Numbered from the stretch's first letter, positions 49,363-61,909 are shown. The stretch is 64,000 nt of DNA from Trichinella spiralis (GCA_000181795.3 CM012954.1:10334947-10398946); one strand, 5' to 3'. The notes: a model not told the origin generated them from the letters alone. Numbers and translations are program-made.

Positions 49363-52300
49363 CAGTCGAAGTTCGATGTCTTATTTTGTCATTGGCATGT
49401 TAACGCTTAAATAAGATTTATTGCTTTGACAAAAGTACTGCTTGTATAAAGTCGGCGGTGTCAAAGAAAAGGAAAACAGGTTGACACAGTGAAGCATATG
49501 GCTGACAAAGACCTTCACCTTGGTCAATATCTGTTCTCTTTTGGATGCGTTCATTATTCCGTTGCTTGTACAGTTATAGTTCTGTACTGCTCTTCTTATT
49601 ATAATTGATAATTTGCTCTTTTTGTTTGAATTGCATTAATTTTTTTGAATCTTTGCAAAATGTCATGTAATATTAAAAACAGGGATGATATTAATCAAGG
49701 ATGAGATGTTCTTGTAAAGAAAATATTTATAATAATAATTATTATTATTGTTAACAATAATAAACACTGCTGCTGAGTAAGAATATCCAAGCTGAACGGT
49801 ACATGATAATTTGCTTAAATAATTGCTATGAATGAATGAACAACATTGAAAATCTCTGTCAGCAGTAAAATTGAAAGCCAAAAATTTTTTTTCCAAGGAG
49901 AGAAATTCGTTATATGTAATTTTGTTTTTTGGAAATGTTGTCTACAATTTCATTAGTTCAGCTTTCTTTGGTTATTCCTTATTCCAGATGGTCCTTTATT
50001 CTGTCATTACAGTCCGTGTTATAAAGTTATTCTTACAGAAAGCTGTTGTGGCCAAAATGTGAAGAATAAAAGCAATTCAAATTGTTCCATTAATTGTATT
50101 GGCATTGATTTTTCATTTCATTACTTCGACTGGCTTGTTTAGCCGTTGAAGCCGTAGCTGCATTTTGGTTTTTGTCCATTTCTTTATTCTTCCAGTAGTC
50201 ATTCGGCAAAATCGATGTGCTCATAATAATATTAGATATTGTTTTTATTCTATTTTTTTTCAACTCTGCTTGTATGGATTTTCGCACGACTGCTCCGCTT
50301 TCTTTTTTAATTTTGGGCAAATTTTGTACTGTCCAATTGCTAGCTGTTGGACCGTATGATGCAATTTGTCACAGCGGCACTTTTAAATTCATTTTCAACA
50401 GCTATTTCCTCTGACCACCAGGTCATTACATGATGAATGTTCTATGATTGACCTTCGTCTTTTCTGACATCAAGTTTTCCCTCCATCGTTGCAGTGAAAT
50501 TTTGTGATGTGACATTTTATTTTTATTATTATTATTATTACAAATTGTCGAGGTTGTTCATGATAAAAAAAGAAAACATCCTGCAGAGCGGAAATTATTT
50601 TGACCTTTGGCTTTTTATGAATTAATAAAGCGTAGGTTGCATGCAACTTGTATTAATTTGTTGTACCTGCAGTCAACCATTGTGTAAAGTTGAGAAGCAA
50701 AAGAAGCATGCATATATATATATATATGATGATGAATTTCAAGCTAATCTAAAGCTTTTTTTCACTTGTTAAACTTGAACAGCTTATAGATACAATTCAA
50801 TTGTCATAGATTTGGGCGATCTGCTTGATTGTGAAGTATTTTTTCCACGTACGGGAATGCGTTCTCAGCTGTTGGCTCGTGAAGGACGCCACGGTCAAAA
50901 GTCGGTCCCTTTTAAACTTTGGATTCAATGGGCAATCGATTCAGGCAAAAGTATACGCTTTGTTTTATTTAAAATTTCTAATATATATTCATATATTTTT
51001 ATTGATAATTTTTGATTTTGATGAAATTTAGCCGTGAGAATTTATGTTCGAGAAAATCAACTAATTCGGCCAGTGTTGCAGTATTTGCACAGTGTCAGCC
51101 GACGATTAAGCCAGCTAATTGTTCATGCGGATCTTTTTCGTGATAACTGTGGCAAGCAGGTGATTTCATTTAGTTTTGCATACAAATTGGGAATCGGTTT
51201 TTTTTCTTTTACTTTTTTTGTAGCTTTCCTTAGATCCCCAATTATTTGTTAAATTGGTGGATGAATTGGTGCCGAATGCGTTCATTTCGATCGGTTGGAC
51301 TAGCCCGATCGATGAAACAAAGCCGTGCGTTGAAAAGTAAATTTGATGAAAAATTAATGTTTGTTTATTTTTTTAATATTAATTTTACTTTATTTCAAGA
51401 TATACTTGGAGCAAAGTATTTCAAATGCTACGACTCACGTATGAACTTCCACAAGCGGTTATTTATTCACTTTCACTTCGTAAAGTATGATGGATAATTT
51501 TATAATTTTGAACGAACGAATTAATAAATAATAATTAAAATTGTTGTCGTTTATGTTTAGCTAATATGTATGTGTAGGCTTTGATTTTGATTGAATGAGG
51601 AAATTTTTGTTCAGGCATTGCAATCCATTGAAGAGTTGCATTGGTTATTGAATTGTCGATCTGGTTCGTATGCGGTTGTTGGTGAAGAAGATCATCAATG
51701 GCTGCTGAACGGTGCCGAATTAAACACGGTGCTGCAATTGGGCAGGTTTGGTTTGAAATTGAACATGTTGGGCAAAGTGCAGAAGAAAAACTACGGCGCC
51801 ATGTTGACCCACTCTTCTTGGCCAAAATCTTTAGCTCAAGTGAGTATCTGTCCGTTGAATCTGAATATTTAGAATTTATTTATTGTTTGTTTATTTATTT
51901 TTGCCATTTTATCAAATTTCCAATCATGCATAGAAGCAATCCCGGCGAGCAAGTGACAACCGTTTTGCTGATCAGTGGAAAATTGAAAATTTTAAACACC
52001 CGAACGTCGGTTTGGCTCGTATAGTAAACGTGGGCAATGATGTCGCGTTGCTTGGCTGGCCGAGTGGTTTTCTGACACCAGTTGAAAAATCTGACTCTGA
52101 TGTAAAACGAGTTCGATATGCAAATTGGCAATCATTGTCCGGACGGTTGGTGCTGGCCAGACGTGAGCAGGCTAATTTCAGTTGCGCAGATCCGTCTTTG
52201 GCGGTACATTTGGCAATCATTCTCGGCAACAGCACCTACAAGCCCGTATCACCGTCCGTGGACGGTGATTACAGACTGCTGATCAACGTCTGCGATGGTC

Positions 52301-52785
52301 GTGTATCGGTTGAAAATATTCATCTGGTCGGCGGCAATTGGTCGACTCAGTGCGCCGCTTTCACCTCAGCCTCCGTACTTCACAGTCGAGAATGTTATGA
52401 CTTTTTTCTCATTGATCGTCAAGCTGAGGTTGAATTCACGGTCGACGCGGTTCCATGCTCCAAACCGGCGCCAGGTGACTCGACAACTCCTACCTGGTGG
52501 CCGTGGATCAGTCGTCAAGCTGTGCGACTTCGTCTGCCCAAACCGAACATCCAGTCCTCAGACGAACATCCCCAACGACAAACTACTACTGCCAGTCTGC
52601 TGCATCATCGTCGTCGTCATCGTCGTACGCTTTATATTCAAAAACATGGTGACGACTCGATCGATCTACTCATACAACATCTTCAGTATATTTCTGCAGC
52701 CTCGTCTGAGCATCGTTCTGCCGTGTTAATTTTGCTGCTGCTGTGCTTCTTTTTCGCTTACAAAGGCGTCGTTGTTATTCTATAA
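49158..52785 (+). CDS. FAM151/menorin-like secreted or membrane protein
   Basis: Seven exons close in phase to 554 residues: 49158-49251, 50783-50950, 51032-51159, 51224-51336, 51400-51484, 51615-51839, 51934-52785. Residues 1-22 form a signal peptide (MAVLYALCAFVW core). About residues 33-255 follow the FAM151/menorin (DUF2181) order: IVHADLF for the family's NAD-L motif, FISIGWTSP for LSLGWTT, YTWSKVFQML, SIEELHWLL. In nematodes menorin acts in the skin as a co-ligand patterning sensory dendrites. Here the family's MAHPP and LDFK motifs are replaced, so the fold is probably kept without the presumed phosphodiesterase-like site (inference). Residues about 270-530 match nothing I know; they carry N-glycosylation sites (NFS, NST, NWS) and end in a hydrophobic segment (VLILLLLCFFFAY), a membrane or GPI-type anchor. 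AATAAA at 52921. Confidence 0.62.
49334..49362. repeat. (GTT)n microsatellite
   Basis: About ten TTG/GTT units in intron 1 of the menorin-like gene. Confidence 0.95.
50090..50486 (-). CDS. Possible nested small gene or pseudogene, unknown protein
   Basis: Inside intron 1 of the menorin-like gene, on the opposite strand. The frame 50090-50343 encodes a Lys/Asn-rich, protein-like segment (NLPKIKKESGAVVRKSIQ, TSILPNDYWKNKEMDKNQ). An upstream ATG at 50486 opens MEGKLDVRKDE. Exons 50453-50486 and 50090-50343 join in phase to 95 residues, though the donor (G|GTCAAT) is weak. Alternatively it is an intronless decayed copy: the sequence between also reads as protein (WWSEEIAVENEFKSAAV) in the frame of the upstream ATG, broken by a stop and one frame change. 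No family recognised. Confidence 0.33.
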
Positions 52786-54118
52786 TATGCAGCATGCATG
52801 CATACCTGTTTTCTTCACAGATTTTTATTCAAATTGCTCTTACAATTTTCATCTTTTGTTTTGATCACTTTTGATCCATCTGGCAAACTCAACAGCAACC
52901 ATCACTCCATATTCCATTGAAATAAAATTAAATTAAATCAATGATCAAAACAAAAAAAGAGAAACTCGATCAATCGATCAATCAATCAATCAACGCTTTG
53001 CAGTGTAATTTGATTTTTGAAGCAGATTGCTTTTAGAAAAATTTACCATATTTTTCACAAATGTAAAACAAACAATACTTGGTCCTTTGTAGAGATTTCA
53101 CAAAATTTATTCGTGCATGAATGCACAAACAATAAATCCATACGTAATTGAAATTTGCATTAATTTTTCAAATTAATAAATTACATGGAATGATGAGCTA
53201 AAAGCACTTGATTGATCGGTGATATATTATATTTTTTCTTTTTCAAAAAAAGTATTTGCAATCGGAAAGCGCTTGACATTCCTTTGCTACCGTAACTAAA
53301 TCCAAGATTAAACCTTAATTTTTTTTACACTGTACCTAAAAAATACAACAACACTAATCAGTCGATGGTTCGTACGAAGTTACTTTTTGGCCGAACTTTT
53401 TGTTGAAAAATTGTGCCTGCCAATCGGTAAGGTTACTTTTTCTTTTTTTTCAATTGTTCGTGTAAAACTCTTGTTTTGATTGTGAGAACAACGATTGATA
53501 GTATCCCATTTGCTGATAATGCTGACAAAATGTAATCGGTATTAAAGTGACACATTTACAAAAGGGTTGACGCTTCTGTTTAATGACAACCAATTTGACA
53601 GATTCTTGCATACGAAAAGCGGAATTCAGTAAACTTCTGATATGCATGTAGATGAAGAAATTGATCGTAAAATCAACTTTTGTTCATGCTTTTGCACTTG
53701 TACAATTTGACGCGTTTTATTTTAAACATACTTTGACGAATCTTTTTTTCAAAATGATGATTATATCATTTTGAACTGTTTTCAACTTTCAAATTGAAAT
53801 TACTACTTTAAAGAGTTTTTTACAATTTCAATAAGAAGCAATGTTGTATATTTTGATAAATTTTTATTTATATATTTAATTATACATGTCATATGTTTAT
53901 ATATATGTCAGTTAAAAACGTTAATAAATAAGCAAACAGATGAGTACTTTTACAAATATATTATATGTGTGAAGTTAATATTGATTTGGTGAAAGTGAAT
54001 TGGGAAACAACAGCGAAACGTTAAATTATAATAATAATAATAATAATGATGAGAAAAATAGAAATAATTATAATAAATGAAAAGTTATGGTGACTAAAAT
54101 GGAAAAATTGTATATTTT
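52786..54118. other. Intergenic sequence with a possible minus-strand exon
   Basis: Holds the 3' end of the menorin-like gene (AATAAA at 52921), an ATCA run near 52969-52993, and a candidate frame at 53450-53647. TAA/TAATAA repeats lie at 54027-54050. Confidence 0.5.
53450..53647 (-). CDS. Possible small coding region, unknown protein
   Basis: A 65-codon frame from ATG at 53647, rich in Gln, Tyr and Ser (HYQQMGYYQSLFSQSKQEF). A strong internal acceptor (ACATTTTGTCAG) lies at 53522-53533, so only the 3' part may be exon. A further 20-codon open stretch after an acceptor ends with TAG near 53362. Two overlapping frames are open here, so the real one is uncertain. Confidence 0.27.
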   Translation of the reverse strand: MHIRSLLNSAFRMQESVKLVVIKQKRQPFCKCVTLIPITFCQHYQQMGYYQSLFSQSKQEFYTNN

Positions 54119-55607
54119 TTAAAAGTTAGGCGATAGATAAACTGGGTAAATGCGATAAGATTCGTCATAATACGAGCTTGTTGTGCTTGGCGCTTCTTCA
54201 CACTAAAATGAAAATTCATTGTGAATAATAAATAAAGTACAATGATGACATTATTATTATTATTATGATAATGTAGATGAGTAATTGAGCAAGCAGTAGA
54301 GTGCTCAAAAAGAAATTATATTCTATGAAATGAAAAAATATATTTATGAAACGAAAATAGAAGTTATAAAGTTTAGTACTAGATATTTTATAATATTAAA
54401 ATCATATTTTGAAAATTGTATAAGCAGCTACAGGATTACTTACTTGATAGAAGAATTTTTTGTAAATCATTACGAAAACGGCTATAAAGATGATAAACCA
54501 AGCAAAGGTATCTAAAAAAATATGAAATTAATAAGTAGGCTATTTTTGTTTACAGCTGTTTTTATAAGAAAACATAAATTTTAACAAATGAAAAGCTAGA
54601 ATTGAGCTCGCTCGTTTGATAAATTGACAAAAATAGCGTCACAACATACTGTAAAAATTTATCAGCAGTAAGGTGAAATCCATCTCTTCAACAACACTCG
54701 CTTCCATCATTTTCAGTAGATTGTTGATTTCACGTTCACTTAAATACATAGCATTTGAACAGTTGCATGGGTACATTTCATTTTCAGGGCAAGATTTTCC
54801 ATATGGCATTTCCGGTGCAGTTTCGTAAAAGTATCTCAATTCTTCGATGCATTTAGTTGTGTCACTGTTGTTAGATATTTGTTGGAAACGGCAAGGAACG
54901 GTTCTGGAATAAAATTTACAATTTTGATACGGTTCGTGAATGCAGAAATATCCGTCCCATTGGCTGTCATCTGCACAGTCGATCAATTTCGATTTCAATT
55001 CTTGAACATTCTTTTTCCCTTTGCGAACGGTCGTTATTTGGCAAAAGAATTTTTCCTCCGTATGACTCAGTGCCCATTGAATACTTTCATGTTCAATATT
55101 GTATAGTGCATTGCAATTTTGTATCGGCACGTTCCAATCGAATAAACAAAATTCGGTTTCTGTAATTCGTCCCAACACATTCTCTGACGTGTGGTTTATC
55201 ATGAGCAATGTGACATTTTTTCCACAGCAATTTTCCAACGATTTTATTACATATTGATCCGAAGTGAGCAGTCGAACTATTCTTCCATAATTCAGTGTTT
55301 TCTTTCTTTGATTTGCATAAATCATTATGCTTTCGTAATTCGACATGCGTCCATTTTTGTAATTCGCCTTGCAATAATTTCCACTAGCGAAAATGTCGTC
55401 CAATATTGCTGTTGTTTTTGTTTTGTTCGCATTGTCTGCATTTTTGTCCACCCAAGTCAAGCATAGACGGGAGTGTTTGCTACCATTCAATGGAATTTCG
55501 AATCCGAAAGTTTCATTGTTTCTGTTTTCATACGGACAGTTGAATGATGCGTACAGAATTCGGACAACAGTAGCGAAATACAGCAGGAAAGAAATTTCAG
55601 ATTTCAT
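54119..55607 (-). CDS. Unrecognised Cys-rich type I membrane glycoprotein
   Basis: Three exons close in phase to 369 residues: 54650-55607, 54444-54511, 54119-54202. Residues 1-21 form a signal peptide (ISFLLYFATVVRILYASF). The ectodomain (to about 305) has 16 cysteines, an even number, and at least seven N-glycosylation sites (NET, NGS, NKT, NVT, NHT, NNS, NCS). Exon 2 supplies the membrane span (FAWFIIFIAVFVMIY) followed by KK. Exon 3 encodes a short cytoplasmic tail with four or more tyrosines (SSYYDESYRIYPVYL). No family recognised; a surface receptor or adhesion protein is inference. An acceptor (CATATTTAG) sits 15 bases before the ATG, and a likely 38-base untranslated exon lies at 55717-55754, or the site takes a spliced leader. 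A near-identical second copy follows at 58704-59860. Confidence 0.75.
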
Positions 55608-55716
55608 GGTTCTTGCTTAACACTAAATATGAGAAGAAAAAAAATATATATGAGCAGAATGGGAAGAAGCTGTGAAATATAAATTAAGAAATAAGAAGAA
55701 AAAAATTCTTTTTTAC

Positions 55717-55754
55717 CGTTTCGTGGTAAATTTCTGTAGGCGGGTATTCTCGAG
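55717..55754 (-). other. Probable 5' untranslated exon of the glycoprotein gene
   Basis: Bounded by a good acceptor (TTCTCTCGCAG) and a donor (ACG|GTAAAA). It has no ATG that continues into the coding exon. The same arrangement is present in the second copy (near 59975-60012). Confidence 0.4.
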
Positions 55755-57690
55755 CTGCGAGAGAACAAAATGAATTGGTGTACTGTTTTGAAAGTTCGGC
55801 AAACACTTTAAAGTAAAAAAATTTTAAATTTAAACAAACATAACTTTAAAATAATTTAATTCACTTTTCCATAAGCTGAGGTGAACTGTTTGATTGGCTG
55901 CCTGTCATTGGTCAAATTTACCGTTAATTAATTGGTTGATCAAAGTGCGGATTGATTTGATTTTTTCATTGACTGTTCAATATTGTAGCTTAGTGTGTTC
56001 AATTTGTATTTAAAAAAAGTAAAAATAAGTATGTATAATGCATGTTATTAGGTTCTTTATTTGACGAAATCAAATGCACAATTGGCAACTTTTCCAAACA
56101 AAATCTGAAGTAAAGCAAAAATAAATTTCACAACTTGAAGCATACTATTATATATATATATATATATACAGTGCAACTTTCCGACATGCATTGTATATGT
56201 TTAATATCCCAGATGATTATTGTTTGTGTTGTGAATGTAAACTGATTCATTTGTGCAGAGACTTTACTTGTAATGATATGACACAATATGATGCTAAATG
56301 TATATATAACGCACACACAGAGAAGCAACGCACTCAAGGAGAACGCAAAAACCTTATACGCACATACATTGCATGAGATAAACTACTGGTCCTACTGTAA
56401 TGTTCCTGCGTGCTGTTTTTTGTATATATTTTTGATCGTGCTGTTTTTTGTATATATTTTGATTTGGAATCGTAATACGTAACAGCTTGCTATTTACTTT
56501 TTTCAAAAATATTTCTTTTGTTTATGAATGATTTTGTTTTTTGATGAAAAAATTGCGCTTTTACTCTTGTTAAGCCAGTTTGTAGACTGTAATCAAAAGA
56601 GAACTAGTGTTTCCAAATGATAACAAGAGAATGTTTTTCATTAAATAACATTTTCAAATAATTAAAAATATTTATTAGGATAGTTTGATAAAAATATTTT
56701 TATTTTAAATTTATTATCATTTTGTGTTTTCAAATTTTTGTCCGAAATTGAACCTGCCGTTGATTGGCGTGCGTTTCTTAAATGTATGCTTTGGTCTTCG
56801 AGATAAATTTCGCTATCTTTATGGCCACTTGTGTAGCCACTTAGGTAGAATTTAAGTAACATGTGAACTGAAACAATTGCAATCCGCAGACGCCACAAAT
56901 CTTTCTCGTAATGTATACACTACATGCGTTTGGTCGTTTGATTACATGATTCTGGCTGAATAGCTGGCGTGGTGCCAAGATTTTATATATTTTATATGTA
57001 AAAGTGAACTGAAACTTAGTACGTGATTTTAAAGTCTTTGATTACGTCTGATTTGCTCTTTGTTGCTTTGTGTACTGATTGCTGTACCAGTCTGATCATT
57101 TACATTGTAAGAAAATTTTGTTAGCTTGTGTTGTGGTTTGATGTTCAAATGGGCTAAGATTGTGGTGAAAGCTGGTTGGCATTGCGCGGATATCTACATT
57201 TGTAAATCAATTTGACGGAGCAATTTGGATTAAGATTCAAATAGCCGCGTTCTAATCTGTGGAACTTAGGGAATTTGATTTGAAATTGATTATTAAATAG
57301 AAAAAAAACAATGCTATTTCGATAAAATTAATGGTTTTTGTATTCTTATATGTAACAATTTTTATGTTGATCATCAAAATAAAGTAATGAGACAATCATG
57401 AGAACGTTCGTAATTAAACTTCAATTTCTTTCATACTGTAGTGTAGGGTGACAAGAAATCAGTACAGTTGTATGTATCATATGGTAACAGTGTGCTGTTC
57501 TTTTTAACTGGATAGTTTGCTCAAAACTTTAGGTAATTTAATGCCGATAATTCACCTAATCCCATTTTAAATTCCATTTTCACAATGAGCATTTGGTAAT
57601 TGTATTCCACATTCAAAAAATGTCAGTAATATTAAAATGCACTGTGTGGTAAATTGCGTTAGAGTTCTGTTGTTATTTTGAGAACGTTGT

Positions 57691-57691
<1 letters not shown>

Positions 57692-57724
<33 letters not shown>

Positions 57725-57725
57725 T
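57692..57725. repeat. (TAA)n microsatellite
   Basis: About ten TAA units. The counterpart at 61910-61944 has a different unit count, as expected between haplotypes. Confidence 0.9.
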
Positions 57726-58261
57726 GATTTCACGTATCACAAAAAGGAAAACTTTAAATGTATATTATATTGAATAGCAAAGTTTTTTTTTCGTCTTGAT
57801 ATTCAGTTTTCGTATGATTTTTTTTATCAAGTATGATAATGTTCAGTTTTTAGTGTTGTTTATTTTTCTTTTGAATGCATTATTTAGCGTTTTCATACTT
57901 TCATCTGCTCGGTTTTATCTTTTTATATTCGGGATGGTGGTAATCGCAGCGATTTTTAAAAGTTACTTCTTATTAATAACTAGGTTATGTAGATCAGTAT
58001 CGCACTTCGAAATAGACTTTCGTTCAATTAGACTGCTGGTTGCTGAAAATTGTAGTAGTCAAGTCAAAGTGTATCTCGAGCATGATATTCAAAGAAATCT
58101 TACGTGGTGATATGATTTAAATCACTACAGTATGAAATTTTGAGCTGTCTGATATTGTTCATGGCTACATGTTGTAGGTTTGGTTTTACCTTTGAATGTA
58201 AAATATATATGTATGTATATCAATAATTTTTATAAATGTTTTTTGGTTTTAAAATCCACTG

Positions 58262-58693
58262 GCATACTGTTTTGAAAAAATACTTTCCTCGGCAAGGAAA
58301 ATGGTGTAAAAATTTCTGCTGAACATGGTGTTTACCGGCCCACTAAGAAGGGATAAATTCTGACCAAAAAGTAACCCCCCCCCCCTTGAACTTGGATTAT
58401 ATTCAATAATCCTATTTTGAAATGTATCCCTGGAATAAGAAGTGTTTGATTTTTTATTTTCCAATCAACCCCGAAAACCGTCGTGAAAAAATTCCAAAAA
58501 AGGCCATTGGGTTTAAAAAATGTATTTTGTTTTGTTTTTAATCCCCTATCCGGGGTTGGGAAAATTTACGGGCCACACAATCCCCCGGATACCGGTAGTT
58601 TTTATTCTATCCTTCCACAAATACCTCCCACAAAAAAGAGGTACAATCCCCCTACACTTTTGTGTTGGGTCCCTTGCAACAAAACCTAGCGCC
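58262..58693 (+). other. Low-quality duplicate of the pygopus 5' region
   Basis: Aligns along its length with 62461-62908, including the acceptor, start codon and first ~35 codons of pygopus, but with a mismatch or homopolymer error every few bases (for example a run of 12 C near 58375). Errors rise abruptly near 58270 and continue to the N gap. This is poor base-calling at a contig end, not a pseudogene or paralogue. Confidence 0.88.
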
Positions 58694-58703
58694 NNNNNNN
58701 NNN
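58694..58703. other. Assembly gap (10 N)
   Basis: Ten undetermined bases joining the two copies of direct repeat 2. Confidence 1.
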
Positions 58704-59860
58704 GAAGAATTTTTGTAATCATTGCGAAAACGGCTATAAAGATGATAAACCCAAGCAAAGGTATCTAAAAAAATATGAAATTAATAAGTAGGCTATTTTT
58801 GTTTACAGCTGTTTTTATAAGAAAACATAAATTTTAACAAATGAAAAGCTAGAATTGAGCTCGCTCGTTTGATAAATTGACAAAAATAGCGTCACAACAT
58901 ACTGTAAAAATTTATCAGCAGTAAGGTGAAATCCATCTCTTCAACAACACTCGCTTCCATCATTTTCAGTAGATTGTTGATTTCACGTTCACTTAAATAC
59001 ATAGCATTTGAACAGTTGCATGGGTACATTTCATTTTCAGGGCAAGATTTTCCATATGGCATTTCCGGTGCAGTTTCGTAAAAGTATCTCAATTCTTCGA
59101 TGCATTTAGTTGTGTCACTGTTGTTAGATATTTGTTGGAAACGGCAAGGAACGGTTCTGGAATAAAATTTACAATTTTGATACGGTTCGTGAATGCAGAA
59201 ATATCCGTCCCATTGGCTGTCATCTGCACAGTCGATCAATTTCGATTTCAATTCTTGAACATTCTTTTTCCCTTTGCGAACGGTCGTTATTTGGCAAAAG
59301 AATTTTTCCTCCGTATGACTCAGTGCCCATTGAATACTTTCATGTTCAATATTGTATAGTGCATTGCAATTTTGTATCGGCACGTTCCAATCGAATAAAC
59401 AAAATTCGGTTTCTGTAATTCGTCCCAACACATTCTCTGACGTATGGTTTATCATGAGCAATGTGACATTTTTTCCACAACAGTTTTCCAACGATTTTAT
59501 TACATATTGATCCGAAGTGAGCAGTCGAACTATTCTTCCATAATTCAGTGTTTTCTTTCTTTGATTTGCATAAATCATTATGCTTTCGTAATTCGACATG
59601 CGTCCATTTTTGTAATTCGCCTTGCAATAATTTCCACTAGCGAAAATGTCGTCCAATATTGCTGTTGTTTTTGTTTTGTTCGCATTTTCTGCATTTTTGT
59701 CCACCCAAGTCAAGCATAGACGGGAGTGTTTGCTACCATTCAATGGAATTTCGAATCCGAAAGTTTCATTGTTTCTGTTTTCATACGGACAGTTGAATGA
59801 TGCGTACAGAATTCGGACAACCGTAGCGAAATACAGCAGGAAAGAAATTTCAGATTTCAT
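58704..59860 (-). CDS. Second copy of the Cys-rich membrane glycoprotein, cut by gap
   Basis: Exon 1 (58903-59860) is intact and exon 2 is cut at the N gap; exon 3 is absent. Across the 322-codon frame I count five base differences from the first copy, four silent and one Asp-to-Glu, and no indel, while flanking non-coding sequence has indels and more changes. That is what constraint on a single gene seen as two alleles would give. It is probably not a separate locus. Confidence 0.8.
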
Positions 59861-61906
59861 GGTTCTTGTCTAACACTAAATATGAGAAGAAAAAAAAATA
59901 TATATGAGCAGAATGGGAAGAAGCTGTGAAATATAAATTAAGAAATAAGAAGAAAAAAAATTCTTTTTTACCGTTTCGTGGTAAATTTCTGTAGGCGGGT
60001 ATTCTCGAGCTGCGAGAGAACAAAATGAATTGGTGTACTGTTTTGAAAGTTCGGCAAACACTTTAAAGTAAAAAAATTTTAAATTTAAACAAACATAACT
60101 TTAAAATAATTTAATTCACTTTTCCATAAGCTGAGGTGAACTGTTTGATTGGCTGCCTGTCATTGGTCAAATTTACCGTTAATTAATTGGTTGATCAAAG
60201 TGCGGATTGATTTGATTTTTTCATTGACTGTTCAATATTGTAGCTTAGTGTGTTCAATTTGTATTTAAAAAAAGTAAAAATAAGTATGTATAATGCATGT
60301 TATTAGGTCCTTTATTTGACGAAATCAAATGCACAATTGGCAACTTTTCCAAACAAAATCTGAAGTAAAGCAAAAATAAATTTCACAACTTGAAGTATAC
60401 TATTATATATATATACAGTGCAACTTTCCGATATGCATTGTATATGTTTAATATCCCAGATGATTATTGTTTGTGTTGTGAATGTAAACTGATTCATATG
60501 TGCAGAGACTTTACTTGTAATGATATGACACAATATCATGCTAAATGTATAACGCACACACAGAGAAGCAACGCACTCAAGGAGAACGCAAAAAACTTAT
60601 ACGCACATACATTACTTGAGATAAACTACTGGTCCTACTGTAATGTTCCTGCGTGCTGTTTTTTGTATATATTTTGATTTGGAATCGTAATACGTAACAG
60701 CTTGCTATTCACTTTTTTCAAAAATATTTCTTTTGTTTATGAATGATTTTGTTTTTTGATGAAAAAATTGCGCTTATACTCTTGTTAAGCCAGTTTGTAG
60801 ACTGTAATCAAAAGAGAACAAGTGTTTCCAAATGATAACAAGAGAATGTTTTTCATTAAATAACATTTTCAAATAATTAAAAATATTTATTAGGATATGT
60901 TGATAAAAATATTTTTATTTTAAATTTATTATCATTTTGTGTTTTCAAATTTTTGTCCGAAATTGAACTTGCCGTTGATTGGCGTGCGTTTCTTAAATGT
61001 ATGCTTTGGTCTTCGAGATAAATTTCGCTATCTTTATGGCCACTTGTGTAGCCACTTAGGTAGAATTTAAGTAACATGTGAACTGAAACAATTGCAATCC
61101 ACAGACGCCACAAATCTTTCTCGTAATGTATACACTACATGCGTTTGGTCGTTTGATTACATGATTCTGGCTGAATAGCTGGCATGGTGCCAAGATTTTA
61201 TATATTTTATATGTAAAAGTGAACTGAAACTTAGTACATGATTTTAAAGTCTTTGATTACGTCTGACTTGCTCTTTGTTGCTTTGTGTACTGATTGCTGT
61301 ACCAGTCTGATCATTTACATTGTAAGAAAATTTTGTTAGCTTGTGTTGTGGTTTGATGTTCAAATGGGCTAAGATTGTGGTGAAAGCTGGTTGGCATTGC
61401 GCGAATATCTACATTTGTAAATCAATTTGACGGAGCAATTTGGATTAAGATTCAAATAGCCGCGTTCTAATCTGTGGAACTTAGGGAATTTGATTTGAAA
61501 TTGATTATTAAATAGAAAAAAAAACAATGCTATTTCGATAAAATTAATGGTTTTTGTATTCTTATATGTAACAATTTTTATGTTGATCATCAAAATAAAG
61601 AAATGAGACAGTCATGAGAACGTTCGTAATTAAACTTCAATTTCTTTCATACTGTAGTGTAGGGTGACAAGAAACCAGTACAGTTGTATGTATCATATGG
61701 TAACAGTGTGCTGTTCTTTTTAACTGGATAGTTTGCTCAAAACTTTAGGTAATTTAATGCCGATAATTCACCTAATCCCATTTTAAATTCCATTTTCACA
61801 ATGAGCATTTGGTAATTGTATTCCACATTCAAAAAATGTCAGTAATATTAAAATGCACTGTGTGGTAAATTGCGTTAGAGTTCTGTTGTTATTTTGAGAA
61901 CGTTGT

Positions 61907-61909
<3 letters not shown>

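Larger units (their letters stand above)
54450..58693. repeat. Large direct repeat 2, left copy
   Basis: 4.24 kb matching 58704-62908 in the same orientation with well under 2 percent difference, except for its last ~430 bases, which are error-dense. It ends at a 10-N gap at the base equivalent to 62908. Best explained as the end of one contig overlapping the start of the next. Confidence 0.93.

Noticed and set aside
56662-56898. 78-codon minus-strand frame with a signal-like start, also at 60877-61113
   Set aside because: No ATG at the start, and all coding differences between copies are replacements, so there is no sign of constraint.
57796-58110. 104-codon hydrophobic plus-strand frame, identical at 62015-62329
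   Set aside because: It lacks an ATG at its called start and is driven by T-rich sequence. Identity between copies is expected from the assembly overlap, not from selection.
58262-58693. A diverged pygopus paralogue or pseudogene
   Set aside because: Errors are confined to the contig end and include homopolymer runs typical of miscalls, while the adjacent 3.8 kb are near-identical.
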